DNA from: Lotus japonicus
Lineage: Eukaryota; Streptophyta; Magnoliopsida; Fabales; Fabaceae
DNA length: 64,000 nt
Direction of reading: 5' to 3'
NCBI RefSeq assembly: GCF_012489685.1
Contig: NC_080041.1
Span: 24,231,780-24,295,779 of the forward strand
Within the stretch, counting starts at the first letter, position 1; each line of letters opens with the position of its first letter. Position numbers and translations under genes: made by a program. Below the pieces are notes generated by a model, which was not told the DNA's origin, made no database searches, and worked only from the letters and a program-made list of their open reading frames with translations. Below are positions 55,304-64,000 of the stretch, in pieces.

Positions 55304-55677
55304 TAGGACTGTTCATGGTTCGGTTCTTTGCTTGAACCGAACCGAACCGAACCTGAACCAAAATTTTGGTTCGAGAGAACCGAACCGAACCGATATAGTA
55401 TGGTTCGAACCGAACCGAACCGGTTACAAATTTTGGTTAACCAGTTCGGTAAAATATGCATATTTATAGATGGTTCGAACCGAACCGAACCGATATACTA
55501 TGGTTCGAACCGAACCGAACCTGAATTGGTAGTTGATATTTTGGTTCGGTTACCGAACCGGTTTTTCAATTTAGGTTCGAGTTCGGTTTGGTTCTTAAAG
55601 GTTCGGTTCTTAAACGGTTCGGTTTTCGGTTCGGTTCTTGGTTAGCTTCGGTTCTCAGAGAACCATGAACAGTCCTA
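55304..55677. mobile_element. hAT-type MITE with GGTTCG subterminal arrays
   Basis: 374 bp beginning TAGGACTGTTCATGGTTC and ending in the inverted form GAACCATGAACAGTCCTA, flanked by the perfect 8-bp duplication tccacaag (55296-55303 and 55678-55685). The interior is dominated by GAACCGAACCGAACC runs on one side and GGTTCGGTTC on the other, probable transposase binding sites. Arg-Thr-Glu-Pro-Asn frames are artefacts of these repeats. Confidence 0.93.
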
Positions 55678-55685
55678 TCCACAAG

Positions 55686-56526
55686 TCAAATTATAGCTTA
55701 TTTCTAAGTCTGAAATCTCTGCATAACTCAGAATTCATTCCCTTCAAGATCAAACCATAAATTGTGCCTCAAGGGACTTAGCCCAACATTCGCTCCCTAG
55801 GTTCTAATCTTCAAAGGTTCAACTGCTATCGTCACAACTAAAACCATTAAATCTCTTATTCATATCTGTCTCTCAACTCTCAAGGACAATCTTAATCCCA
55901 AAGGTTTTAATCCAGCTTAGTAAATTCTCACTTAGTAATCCTAGCACATTTCTCTGAAATTCATATCAACACTCTCATGTATTCAACTTATGGTAAAACT
56001 TTCTTTCTCTAACTTGATCACTATCACACCAATCAACTGCTTAATCTCTCAATCCAATTCTAACAAACTTTAAGTCCTACACAATTTGGACAGGAATTTA
56101 TGGAATTAAAATCTAAACCTTCACCGAGTTCGCACCAATAATGTCCTCTAACTCTTCAACACTTTTTAGATGAATATTCATTTCTTAGCACTACAACTTC
56201 TTCACGAAGGGATCAAATACCTAACAAAACTCATCTCTCAGATTTGACCAACATCTATCAATTCCTATCAACCTTTCTATCATGGTCCATCACTAGCTAT
56301 AATTCCGAATATCACCCCCCCCCCCTTCAATATTAAGTCGATTAGGCTTAATATGTCGAAGATGGAAATTTAGAAAAAAGCACTGGAAAGGTCAATGAGT
56401 CCCTATCATCCAATAGTCACATAAATTGAGTTCCTACCCAATCGATTCAATTTCTAATACTTCAACCTCAAAAATTATGTACCCTTGACATCTCATCTCT
56501 GTAATTCATATGTCATTCCAATAAGA
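55686..56526 (-). other. chromovirus D internal filler
   Basis: AT-rich decayed sequence with many short pol-like or random frames. C-run at 56316. Nothing identifiable. Confidence 0.5.
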
Positions 56527-56784
56527 TTAATCCTTAGCTTCTACCTTCACCTTTTGACACGTCAAACACGTTGATACATACTCGACTACTCGTTTCTTCA
56601 TCCCAGACCACCAGGAATGCAGTTTTAAGTCCTGATATATCTTTGTCATTTCCGGATGAATACTCAATCTACTCTTATGACCCTCATCCAAGATCAACTT
56701 CCTCAAAATATCTTGACATAAAGTCAAACACTTAATCTCAAGTATCACGACAATGATACTAATCACAGATAATCTCACAGTCAA
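56527..56784 (-). pseudogene. chromovirus D integrase zinc-finger relic
   Basis: The minus-strand frame encodes LRKLILDEGHKSRLSIHPEM, IYQDLKLHSWWSGMKKRVVE and YVSTCLTCQKVKVE, matching the HHCC zinc domain of element E (21905-22065) with few changes. It lies only about 130 bases from the PBS, so everything from gag to RNase H was deleted. Confidence 0.88.
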
Positions 56785-56916
56785 ACAAATATCTTAGCAA
56801 TCAAGTCTACCCAAATCTCACCGTGAAGTTTTGAAAACACATTTATCAAAACAAAACACCATGAGTTCGGAAACTCGTAAGCCCAAAACCCTTAGTGCTC
56901 TGGTTTCTCAACCGGA

Positions 56917-56928
56917 GCTTTGATACCA
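56917..56928 (-). promoter_or_regulatory. chromovirus D primer binding site
   Basis: The minus strand reads TGGTATCAAAGC (one mismatch to tRNA-Met), three bases from the LTR end at 56932, followed by a leader matching that of element E (CTCCGGTTGAGAAACCAGAG). Confidence 0.88.
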
Positions 56929-56931
56929 CAA

Positions 56932-59427
56932 TGTAACGCCCCGATTTCTCGAGTGTCACACAGTAACCAAAACGTCGTGAATTTTCGTCGTTTAATTAAT
57001 TAATCTTCAATTAGTGACAAAAGTTCAATTTTACAAAATTCTTGAAACTTAACCATTTCGAACTTGCGGAAATAATCATCAACGTAAACCTCAAGCTTTA
57101 TTAATCATTGAAAAGAGTATGAAATAAATATCCGAAAGAAAACTTCAAAGTAAATTACATCAAGTTAAAATATCCCAACTAAAATAAAGTAATAGTTCAA
57201 TGCTTCCAAAACTCGGTACTCTCAATCCCAAAAGAAAATGGATGTCTCTCAACCCAACCCAAATCATTGGCCTCTTTCTCTTTATCTTCTTCCTCTTTAT
57301 TTGAAGAGTAGTCGTCATCCAGTAGTGGCTCGTCACAGAGTATCAGCTCCCAAGAATGGGTCGTCGTCGTTATCTTCACGACCATCTACCCCCCACATAT
57401 AACAAATAAACAAGTAGCGCAAGGGTCAGGTCGCAAACAAGATAATCATAAACCAATCATAAAGCACAATAATCATTCGCTTATGAAATTAAGTTTTATG
57501 ACAATTAGTCAGTTAGACTAGCGCATCCTCACATCACACAACCCACCAAACCTTCCTTGGCCAATCTCGATCATCAGCAGATGAACAATTCTCGGAGGGG
57601 ACACACCGTACAACCCTCGATCATGTGGGGAACACACCGTACACCCACAAGATCACAAGGTGACCACAGTCAACCAAATCACGTGGGGACACACCGTACA
57701 ACCCACAAACACCCTCGCGTGCAAGTAACCGTTTGTCTCTAACGGTACCATCGTTCTCATGGTCCATAGTCTCACCTAGACCTATGTTCCATTAATCACA
57801 TTTTCATTTTTTTTACTTGCAAGCGAGTTATTTCTCTTTCTCTTAAATTGAGGCTCTAAGTCAAGTCTTCCTAGAGTCTTTTATTCTCTTCACGACACTA
57901 AAGATAGAAACACAACATTCACAGTGCACAAAAGGGAATTACGGCTAGGTGAGCGACCCTTTTGCACAAATAACCAATTAAACAGTGTGAAATCATTTAA
58001 GAAAAGCCATATACATAAAATCATGCATATTATGTCACAACATCACCACAAGACAAGTACCAAGGCTCATGAAGTCAAGCTTAACAACATATAACTCACA
58101 TCATCTCCTAAACACATGTTCCTAAACAAAACTTCAAAACATCTTCGCAACTCAACATATTGATAACAGAAACAACTTTCACAAAAACAGAACCACATAA
58201 TGTATCTTTCAACCAAAAATCACGTATGATACCTATCTGGAAAGCTATTTTAAATATCTACAACTCTCTAGTTAAACACTAGTTCATTTGAGTCCCATAA
58301 TTAGGTGATATTTGGCCCTAAAGCTTACTGTCTGGAACAGGAAAGACAGCAGGTGTAACAGTTACTAAAAATGACCCCCAGATCACATTACTAAACCAAA
58401 AATTATGATTTGTATATGTCTGGAAAGCTACTTCGAAAATCTACAACTTTCATTTTAATCACTTTTTCATTTGACGACCATAAACAGGTACAATGGGGCT
58501 CTGAAGTCCGCTGTCCAGTACAGGAAACTGGCAGTGAAACTCCCACCTCTAGTTTAAGCTATAAACCATTTCAGCCCAAGGCTTTAAGCTATGTTCCAGC
58601 AATAAATATCAAATCACATAGGTCTCATATCATAATAGTACAACAAGCAAACCTTCAACCCAAACCCTCATGCAAACCCTCAACAATCAAGATTCTTCAC
58701 AACCAAACATAGCAACAAGTCCCTAACAAACTACCCAAGTCCTAGGACCAGCCCTTACCTTGATTAAGAGTGAAGAAATCAGAAGTTGGGTGATGAAGAA
58801 GGGATCAAAACCTGCTGTCCAAGACCCTCTCTTCCCTCCTACTCGAGCTCTCTCTCTCGCAGGTCTCTCCTCTTCTCTCTCAAGCTCTCTCTTCTCTCTT
58901 TTCCTCTGGTTAGAGTGTGGGTGCAACTTCTGTTTTCTGATTCTTAGAAAATAGGGTTTCCCCCCCCCTCTTGACTAAAACCCATGCAAACCAACATATG
59001 GGCTAGGGTTTGGCTTTTACCTTTTTAAGCCCAAACCACTTAAACCTATGGCCCACTAATCAACCATAATCAGGTCTGAACATAATTAAAACCCAACTAT
59101 TTTTAATTAAAAACCCAACCAAATTTGGAATAAAAATAAAAACACATTAATAAATTCGCTGGCACTTTACAGCTAGAACCCTGCTCAGTAAAATTCGAAT
59201 ATCTCGAGCTACAGAGGTCGGAATGACCTGATTCCACTTCGAGCATTTTCTACACTTAAAGGGCTACAACGCTCATGAAGGAAGTTTTCCCAAAGGAGAT
59301 CGCTAAGACCCTCTAAAAAGTCGTACAAAATGTCAGCCAGAATCTGTAAAAACTCAAACCTTGTCAAAACCTTCATTTTTATTCAATTTTCCACCTGAAT
59401 AGTATAAAATGAGTTTAGGGCCTTACA
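56932..59427 (-). repeat. chromovirus D 5' LTR
   Basis: 2496 bp with ends as the 3' LTR; TSD ttctc follows. Carries a copy of the acidic ORF (57197-57385), the splice-donor context at about 58760 and a shorter C-run. Confidence 0.93.
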
Positions 59428-59432
59428 TTCTC

Positions 59433-60102
59433 CCCTCCAACCTCATTGTCTCTTGAAACTCTAAAGTAACCTACAAACCTTAAACATGAGACGATTGCGA
59501 GACTCATGACTCTTGCATGAGGGTGGGCACTATCATCAGGTCTGCATGGTGCGGGTGCGGCCATGGGTCCAGGTCCATATATACATGAGTCAAATAGTCT
59601 AAAAAAATCTCAAAAAATATTAGACGGTTGAGGATATATATTTTTATTAGTTAAAAATTATTATTATTTAATTATAATTGCAATTTAAATTATTTAATTA
59701 TTATATATGCATTATGCACAAATATTTGCATTCTCAAACTCAACTCCATTCTCGTAAATATTTAATCATATTTATATACAATTAGCTTTGTAATTTTTTT
59801 CTCTTACCTTTCCGATGTAAAAAAAAAAAACTCATCTCCATTCTCATCTCTTCTGATCTAGAGTCGAGGTCACTTTTTCCTAAACTAAGACAAAACGAGG
59901 TTTTTTCGATCAAAATTAAGATTGAGATTGGGGATATATAACCACTAGTTTGAGAGGGGATTATCATGCCTACTTTTACAAATGAAAAATGCCACATTAG
60001 CCAGCATACCACATATTCATTGTTAATGAATGAAACTCACGCCCTTCTATTCTATACACCAAGAAAAAACCGGGTGCATGCCTTTGCCTTCCTACAAACG
60101 AT
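59433..60102. other. intergenic, AT-rich; contains a segment repeated near EXL copy 3
   Basis: No gene. 59983-60050 (ATGCCACATTAGCCAGCATA...) recurs at 61839-61910. The stretch at about 59515-59580 (GAGGGTGGGCAC...GGTGCGGGTGCGG) may be a DNA-transposon end, but no partner is fixed. TSD of the next MITE at 60094-60102. Confidence 0.45.
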
Positions 60103-60287
60103 GAGTAATGATATATACACACCTCATTTTTTAAACACTTCATTTCCACATCTTTTTATTTCTATCTCTCTCATCTTATCATCTATCACATCTCATATTT
60201 TCTCTCTCTTACTTTTTCTTTTCTCCCTATCTCTCTCACCATTCCACCTCTCCACCTCAAAAAAGAGGTGTGGATGAAACATTATCC
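60103..60287. mobile_element. MITE, 185 bp, 9-bp TSD
   Basis: Between 9-bp duplications acaaacgat (60094-60102 and 60288-60296). Ends GAGTAATGATATATACACACCTC and, inverted, GGATAATGTTTCATCCACACCTC form imperfect TIRs, around a TCTCTC-rich centre. TSD length suggests a Mutator-type MITE. Confidence 0.8.
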
Positions 60288-60904
60288 ACAAACGATACTT
60301 AACTCTAATTTGTCTTTTATTTTAGGCTTAATACATCAGAAGGCCCCTGTAATTATAAAGGGAAACAAATTCAGGGCCTAGAAAATTTTTGCATCAAATT
60401 GGGTCCCTAGAATTTTTTTTTTAATTCAATTAAGGCCAAAGTGTGCCAGCTCTCAATTTTATCTCAGTCATCAATTCCACGTGGCTTTTATTATTATTTT
60501 TTAATTAAAAAAATAATAAAAATTATTTTTAATTCCAACTCAATTAAATAATCAGAAAAAAAAATTAAAAACTTAATGAGTAACCTAATCTAATAATACT
60601 TCTATAAGCCTGAGAAGGAAATGATTATTGCAAGTGTATATTAATCCTGCTCAACCTCAGATTAGATAATCATCTAACAAACTACTTGCCAAGTACATGA
60701 AGCATTATGGAATTTTGTGTGTGCAAAGACAATTGAATGCGGAGCTTCAACAACTTCGTCAGTTACCTCCAGCCCTCTTTCCGCTGGTAAGCAAAATGTA
60801 ATTGTGATTAAGCATGCAGATGAAAGCTTCATAGGCTGGCCAAGCATACTCTTGGATTGGAAATCCATTCGTATACTGTGAAGGAAAACTTCTTTTTTTT
60901 GCCC

Positions 60905-61095
60905 ACTAAACCCAGAATCAAACCAAAATCAAACATACTCTTGGATTGGAAAACCACTAAACCCAAAATCAAACCACCAAACCCAGAATCAAACCATGAA
61001 ACCCAGAATTAAACCACCAAACCCATAATCAAACCAGCAGAATTTTCATAAAACCCCACCTGCAAAACCCACCAAACCCAGAATCAAACCAATGA
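60905..61095. repeat. short-period repeats of AACCCAGAATCAAACC
   Basis: About eight degenerate copies of a 17-20 bp unit inside Mutator-like element 2. Non-coding. Confidence 0.7.
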
Positions 61096-61198
61096 GACAT
61101 AACCATGTAAACCCAAAATCAAAAATTGGGGGGAAATTGAGAAACAAGTTATGAAGAAGAAATTGAAATGGAATCTGACCTTGATTGGAGGAGAGGGC

Positions 61199-61420
61199 AT
61201 TGAGGTCGAGCAGAGGCCAGCGGTAGTGGTGGAGATCGGAGGAGGGGGCGTTGAGGTCGAGCAGAGGCCAGCGGTAGTGGTGGAGATCAGGGGAGGGGGC
61301 GTTGAGGTCGAGCAGAGGCCAGCGGTGGTGGTGGAGATCGGAAGAGGGGGCGTTAAGGTCGAGGCAGAGGCCACGGAGGGAGCGAGCGGCGCCGTCGTAG
61401 GCAAGGGCGGCTTCATGGTC
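61199..61420 (-). pseudogene. possible captured AP2/ERF fragment with 17-residue repeats
   Basis: One minus-strand frame reads EEDHEAALAYDGAARSLRG, which resembles the C-terminal helix of an AP2/ERF DNA-binding domain, directly followed by repeated LDLNAPSSDLHHHRWPL units from a 51-bp array. DLN-type motifs recall EAR repressor motifs, but the spacing is not canonical. Only about 16 residues support the AP2 call, and other frames are also open because the period is a multiple of three. Confidence 0.35.
61202..61375. repeat. 51-bp tandem array
   Basis: Units start at 61202, 61253, 61304 and 61355 (GAGGTCGAGCAGAGGCC...), with the fourth partial and diverged. Confidence 0.93.
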
Positions 61421-61784
61421 TTCTTCCTTCTCTTCTTCCCTCTTCCTTCTTCATCGATAATTTCAGAGAAGATTAGGTTAGGATTTTATTTTTTTAAAGA
61501 TAGGTTAGTTTTTTATAATTGAAATGAGTTGGAATAAAAAATAATTAAAGATTTAAAAAATTAAAACATGTGGCATAAGTTGTCATTTAAAAAAAATTAT
61601 AAAAGCCACGTGGATAATGTGACGGACTAAAAATCGAGCCACATCAGCGGCTGACACACTTTGTCCTTAATTGAATTAAAAAAAAATTCTTAGGGACCCA
61701 ATTTGATGCGAAATTTTTACAGGTCCTGGAATTGATTCCCTTTACAATTTCAGGAGCCTTCTGATGTATTAAGTCTTTATTTTA

Positions 61785-61966
61785 TCTCTATCCTCTCTCT
61801 ACCATTTTTCCACTCATGTGAATGAAACATTAATCAATTGAAAATGCCACATTAGCCAGCATACCACATAACATAGTCATTGTTAATGAATAAAAGTCAC
61901 GCCTTTCTACAAATGATACTCAAAATTAATTTGTCTTTTTGTCCCCGCTCCACTGCTGTTATTCTC
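61785..61966 (+). other. distal upstream region of EXL copy 3
   Basis: Holds a CT-rich remnant resembling the MITE tail (to about 61838) and a segment (61839-61910) duplicated from 59983-60050. No gene. Confidence 0.5.
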
Positions 61967-61995
61967 CTTAGCTGGCCTTGCCCTGTCCCCGCGTA
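61967..61995 (+). promoter_or_regulatory. conserved EXL promoter block B (copy 3)
   Basis: CTTAGCTGGCC then TTGCCCTGTCCCCGCGTA, matching the minus strand of 43811-43840 with one or two changes. Confidence 0.55.
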
Positions 61996-62040
61996 TCCAC
62001 CAGACTCATGAAGACTACACTATTATTGTACTATATAGTT

Positions 62041-62076
62041 GAATATCAAAACATCAACGCGTTAACTAGCTGGCAC
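62041..62076 (+). promoter_or_regulatory. conserved EXL promoter block A (copy 3)
   Basis: GAATATCAAAACATCAACGC then GTTAACTAGCTGGCAC, about 75 bases before the TATA box. Confidence 0.6.
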
Positions 62077-62148
62077 ATTCACCCCTTTAGCCTCACTTTC
62101 TTCACTCAGTAGTACCAGCCCCATAATTTGACTTCCCCTCTCTTGCAT

Positions 62149-62156
62149 CTATATAT
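62149..62156 (+). promoter_or_regulatory. TATA box of EXL copy 3
   Basis: TCTATATATACC about 105 bases before the ATG; spacing as in copies 1 and 2. Confidence 0.75.
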
Positions 62157-62255
62157 ACCAATACCACATTTTCTCTTCTCCATAATCTCATCTTACAATT
62201 TCACTGCCTTCTCTTCTTCATAGCCTCTCTGATCATTTCACTACATATAACACAA

Positions 62256-63188
62256 ATGGCCTCCAATGTTCTTATCTTCACTCTTTTCCTCACTTTCTCC
62301 TTACTTCAATTGAGCTCAGCCAGGAGACTCACTGAATCAGAAACCCAACTACTAAAATTCCAACACCACAAAGGCCCTCTCCTCACAGGCCAAATCTCAG
62401 TGAACCTCATCTGGTACGGAAAATTCAAACCATCCCAGCGTGCCATCATTGCAGATTTCATCACCTCCCTCTCCTCTTCCCCCAAATCCACAACATCACA
62501 ACCCTCTGTTGACACGTGGTGGAAAACCACCGAGAAATACTACCACAACAAATCACCCAAGCTCGCACTCTCTCTAGGCACCCAAATCCTCGACGAGAAA
62601 TACTCTCTGGGCAAATCACTCACCACAAACCAAATCATCAAGCTCGCATCAAAAGGTCCCCAGAGTAACGCCATCAATGTGGTTCTTACATCCGCTAATG
62701 TGGTAGTGGAAGGTTTCTGCTCTAGCAGGTGCGGGACACACGGCTCCTCTTCCGGCGCACGCGTGAACGGGAAGAGATCATCCAAGTTTGCATACATTTG
62801 GGTTGGTAACTCTGAGACTCAGTGCCCTGGTCAATGCGCGTGGCCGTTCCACCAACCCATTTACGGTCCACAGAACAAGCCTCTTGTTGCGCCCAACAAC
62901 GATGTCGCTTTGGATGGAATGGTGATCAATGTGGCGAGTCTGTTAGCTGGGACCGCCACGAATCCTTTCGGGAATGGCTACTTTCAGGGACCTAAAGAGG
63001 CGCCTTTGGAGGCTGCGTCGGCTTGCACCGGCGTGTATGGGAAAGGAGCTTACCCTGGCTACGCCGGGAACCTCTTGGTGGACCCCACAACTGGTGCTAG
63101 TTACAATGCTAACGGCGTTAGTGGAAGGAAATATTTACTTCCAGCGCTCATTGACCCTAAAACCTCAGCTTGCTCCACCCTCGTTTAA
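62256..63188 (+). CDS. EXL: EXORDIUM-like / phosphate-induced protein 1 (copy 3)
   Basis: An intact, intronless 310-codon gene on the opposite strand to copies 1 and 2, about 16 kb away. Signal peptide residues 1-22 ([22 protein letters not shown]). The PHI-1 domain is complete with the same hallmark motifs ([67 protein letters not shown]). The second half is almost base-identical to copy 1 over roughly 470 bp, whereas the first half differs at about 6-7% of bases by eye, and the last 65 bases differ again. The promoter (TATA, blocks A and B) and 3' UTR are shared with copy 1. Secreted, probably cell-wall-associated; likely functional. Confidence 0.95.
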   Translation: MASNVLIFTLFLTFSLLQLSSARRLTESETQLLKFQHHKGPLLTGQISVNLIWYGKFKPSQRAIIADFITSLSSSPKSTTSQPSVDTWWKTTEKYYHNKSPKLALSLGTQILDEKYSLGKSLTTNQIIKLASKGPQSNAINVVLTSANVVVEGFCSSRCGTHGSSSGARVNGKRSSKFAYIWVGNSETQCPGQCAWPFHQPIYGPQNKPLVAPNNDVALDGMVINVASLLAGTATNPFGNGYFQGPKEAPLEAASACTGVYGKGAYPGYAGNLLVDPTTGASYNANGVSGRKYLLPALIDPKTSACSTLV

Positions 63189-63304
63189 TTCTACAGTTTT
63201 AGAAAACGGAATTGACTATTTTTATTTGTAGCTGTTAGATTGAGACATTCTTTAATTTGTTCATTCTTTTTGGTTGTAATCTGAATAAGATTATAAAAAT
63301 ATAG
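63189..63304 (+). other. 3' UTR of EXL copy 3
   Basis: Ends with a segment TTTGTTCATTC ... CTGAATAAGATTATA found, inverted, downstream of copies 1 and 2. The AATAAG within it is a candidate poly(A) signal. Confidence 0.55.
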
Positions 63305-64000
63305 GCTTAAAAGCATATTTGGTCCCCCACAATTTACTTTCGTGCAAAATTGGTCCCTAAACTATTTTTATAGCATTTTCAATCCCCCACGTTTTCTCCC
63401 GTTACAACAGTTGGTCCTTGAGCTCTTTTCCGTCTAAAATTGGACGGATCTCTCCTACATGGAAGCTTTTTAATGATGTGGACAATATTAGGAGAGAGAA
63501 GGATCATGTGAGAGGCACGTGCTCTTCTTCTCCTTCTTCATCTACCTGATCCCAACCCAAAAAACACCAAATCCCTAATTTCCCAAAATCCCAATTCTCC
63601 AACATCGATCCTTGGCTATGGGTTGCTATGGGGGTGCGTCAAATTGCTGGGACGGAGGAGAAGCTTCATCTTCTTTCTCGAACTCTCATCCATTACAAAA
63701 TTTCTTGCGCTTCCATCTTCTTTCTTTTCTGGGACAAAACAAAGGATGAGAATTCTGTTTCATTTTCAATGTTTTGGTGGTTGTGGTGGGGCTGAAATTG
63801 ATGTTGCGAATGAGAGTGAAGGTTTCTGGTGAGAAATGGAGGAGGAAGAGAACGTCCTCACAAGCCTGAAAAATTGAAATTGAGAGAGAACGAAAAATTG
63901 ATGTCACTTGATCCATTGACTTGCTTTGCTTTGAACATCACAAGCCTGAAAAATTGAAGAGAGAAAACGAAAAAATATAAGGTAATTTGAGTTCTAGCTA
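63305..64000. mobile_element. left end of a TIR-type DNA element, cut by window edge
   Basis: Begins GGCTTAAAAGCATATTTGG followed by GTCCCCCACAA and TTGGTCCCTAAAC motifs, the style of long-TIR Mutator-like elements (compare GGCTTAATA...GGGTCCC in elements 1 and 2). The other end and TSD are outside. The interior includes a CTTCTTCTCC-rich piece (63520-63600) and GA-rich frames with no recognisable product. Confidence 0.5.

Larger units (their letters stand above)
51088..59427 (-). mobile_element. Ty3/gypsy chromovirus D, internally gutted
   Basis: Two minus-oriented LTRs (51088-53634 and 56932-59427) are flanked by the perfect duplication ttctc (51083-51087 and 59428-59432). The internal region is only 3.3 kb: PBS, one integrase zinc-finger relic, unrelated filler, a tandem array, a hAT MITE and a polypurine tract. 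gag, protease, RT and RNase H are absent. LTR ends match those of element E (TGTAAGG/GCGTTACA), so they belong to one superfamily but a distinct subfamily. Confidence 0.93.
60325..61775. mobile_element. Mutator-like element 2, non-autonomous
   Basis: 1451 bp with the same TIR family as 6582-8191 (GGCTTAATACATCAGAAGG...), flanked by the perfect 9-bp duplication tttatttta (60316-60324 and 61776-61784). No transposase. The interior differs from element 1: a possible transcription-factor fragment with a 51-bp tandem array and a unit of CCAAACCCAGAATCAAACCA-type repeats (about 60905-61095). Confidence 0.92.

Noticed and set aside
55328..55645. Open frames rich in Arg-Thr-Glu-Pro-Asn
   Set aside because: They are translations of GAACCGAACC arrays inside a hAT MITE with TIRs and TSD; not a protein gene.
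1..64000. CRISPR arrays, operons, tRNA or rRNA genes
   Set aside because: None seen; the window is plant nuclear DNA dominated by transposable elements. The only tRNA-like signals are SINE boxes.

Overview
The window is repeat-rich plant nuclear DNA. The repeat families point to a legume: SIRE/Maximus-like Ty1/copia elements, Ty3/gypsy chromoviruses with very long LTRs, and RRM-type L1 LINEs. The species cannot be fixed from sequence alone. Only one host gene family is convincingly intact: three intronless PHI-1/EXORDIUM-like (EXL) genes at 42573-43505 (-), 45443-46387 (-) and 62256-63188 (+). Almost everything else is transposable elements, many with boundaries fixed to the base by target-site duplications (TSDs).

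Left part (1-31 kb) is a nest of insertions. A minus-strand copia element (1-1362) abuts a degraded plus-strand copia A, whose gag and pol pieces lie at 1363-1785, 4944-6581 and 8192-8266. Copia A was broken by a 3.2 kb solo gypsy LTR (1786-4943, TSD cttct) and by a Mutator-like element (6582-8191, 9-bp TSD) carrying a spliced-gene fragment of the AP-1 adaptor mu subunit. A second copia, B (8363-29876, TSD agtat), follows. It is itself split by a solo LTR (13345-15518) and by an almost complete chromovirus E (15739-25917, TSD tcatc). Copia B has a third, envelope-position ORF after pol (26686-28531).

Middle part (31-42 kb): a full-length but decayed LINE (31196-37355, 16-bp TSD) encodes RRM, DUF4283-like, endonuclease, reverse transcriptase and RNase H relics. 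It is followed by a 644-bp foldback with arms of about 300 bp (37970-38613), a short SINE (39404-39520) and a LINE RNase H relic.

Right part (42-64 kb): two tandem EXL genes and one inverted copy flank about 15 kb of insertions. These are a hAT-like element (46910-48957), an internally deleted RRM LINE (49240-50945), a gutted minus-strand chromovirus D (51088-59427) hosting a hAT MITE (55304-55677) and a 69-bp tandem array, a MITE (60103-60287), and a second Mutator-like element (60325-61775) with a 51-bp tandem array. The EXL genes share promoter blocks and 3' UTR sequence, and have mosaic identity suggesting gene conversion.

The least conventional signal is inside the chromovirus LTRs. The plus-strand copies carry an approximately 140-codon ORF with an NLS-like basic cluster, just downstream of a conserved G-run and a predicted LTR-internal intron. 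The minus-strand copies have lost both the ORF and the splice acceptor. No gene list beyond the EXL family should be read as functional: the TE ORFs nearly all contain stops or frameshifts.
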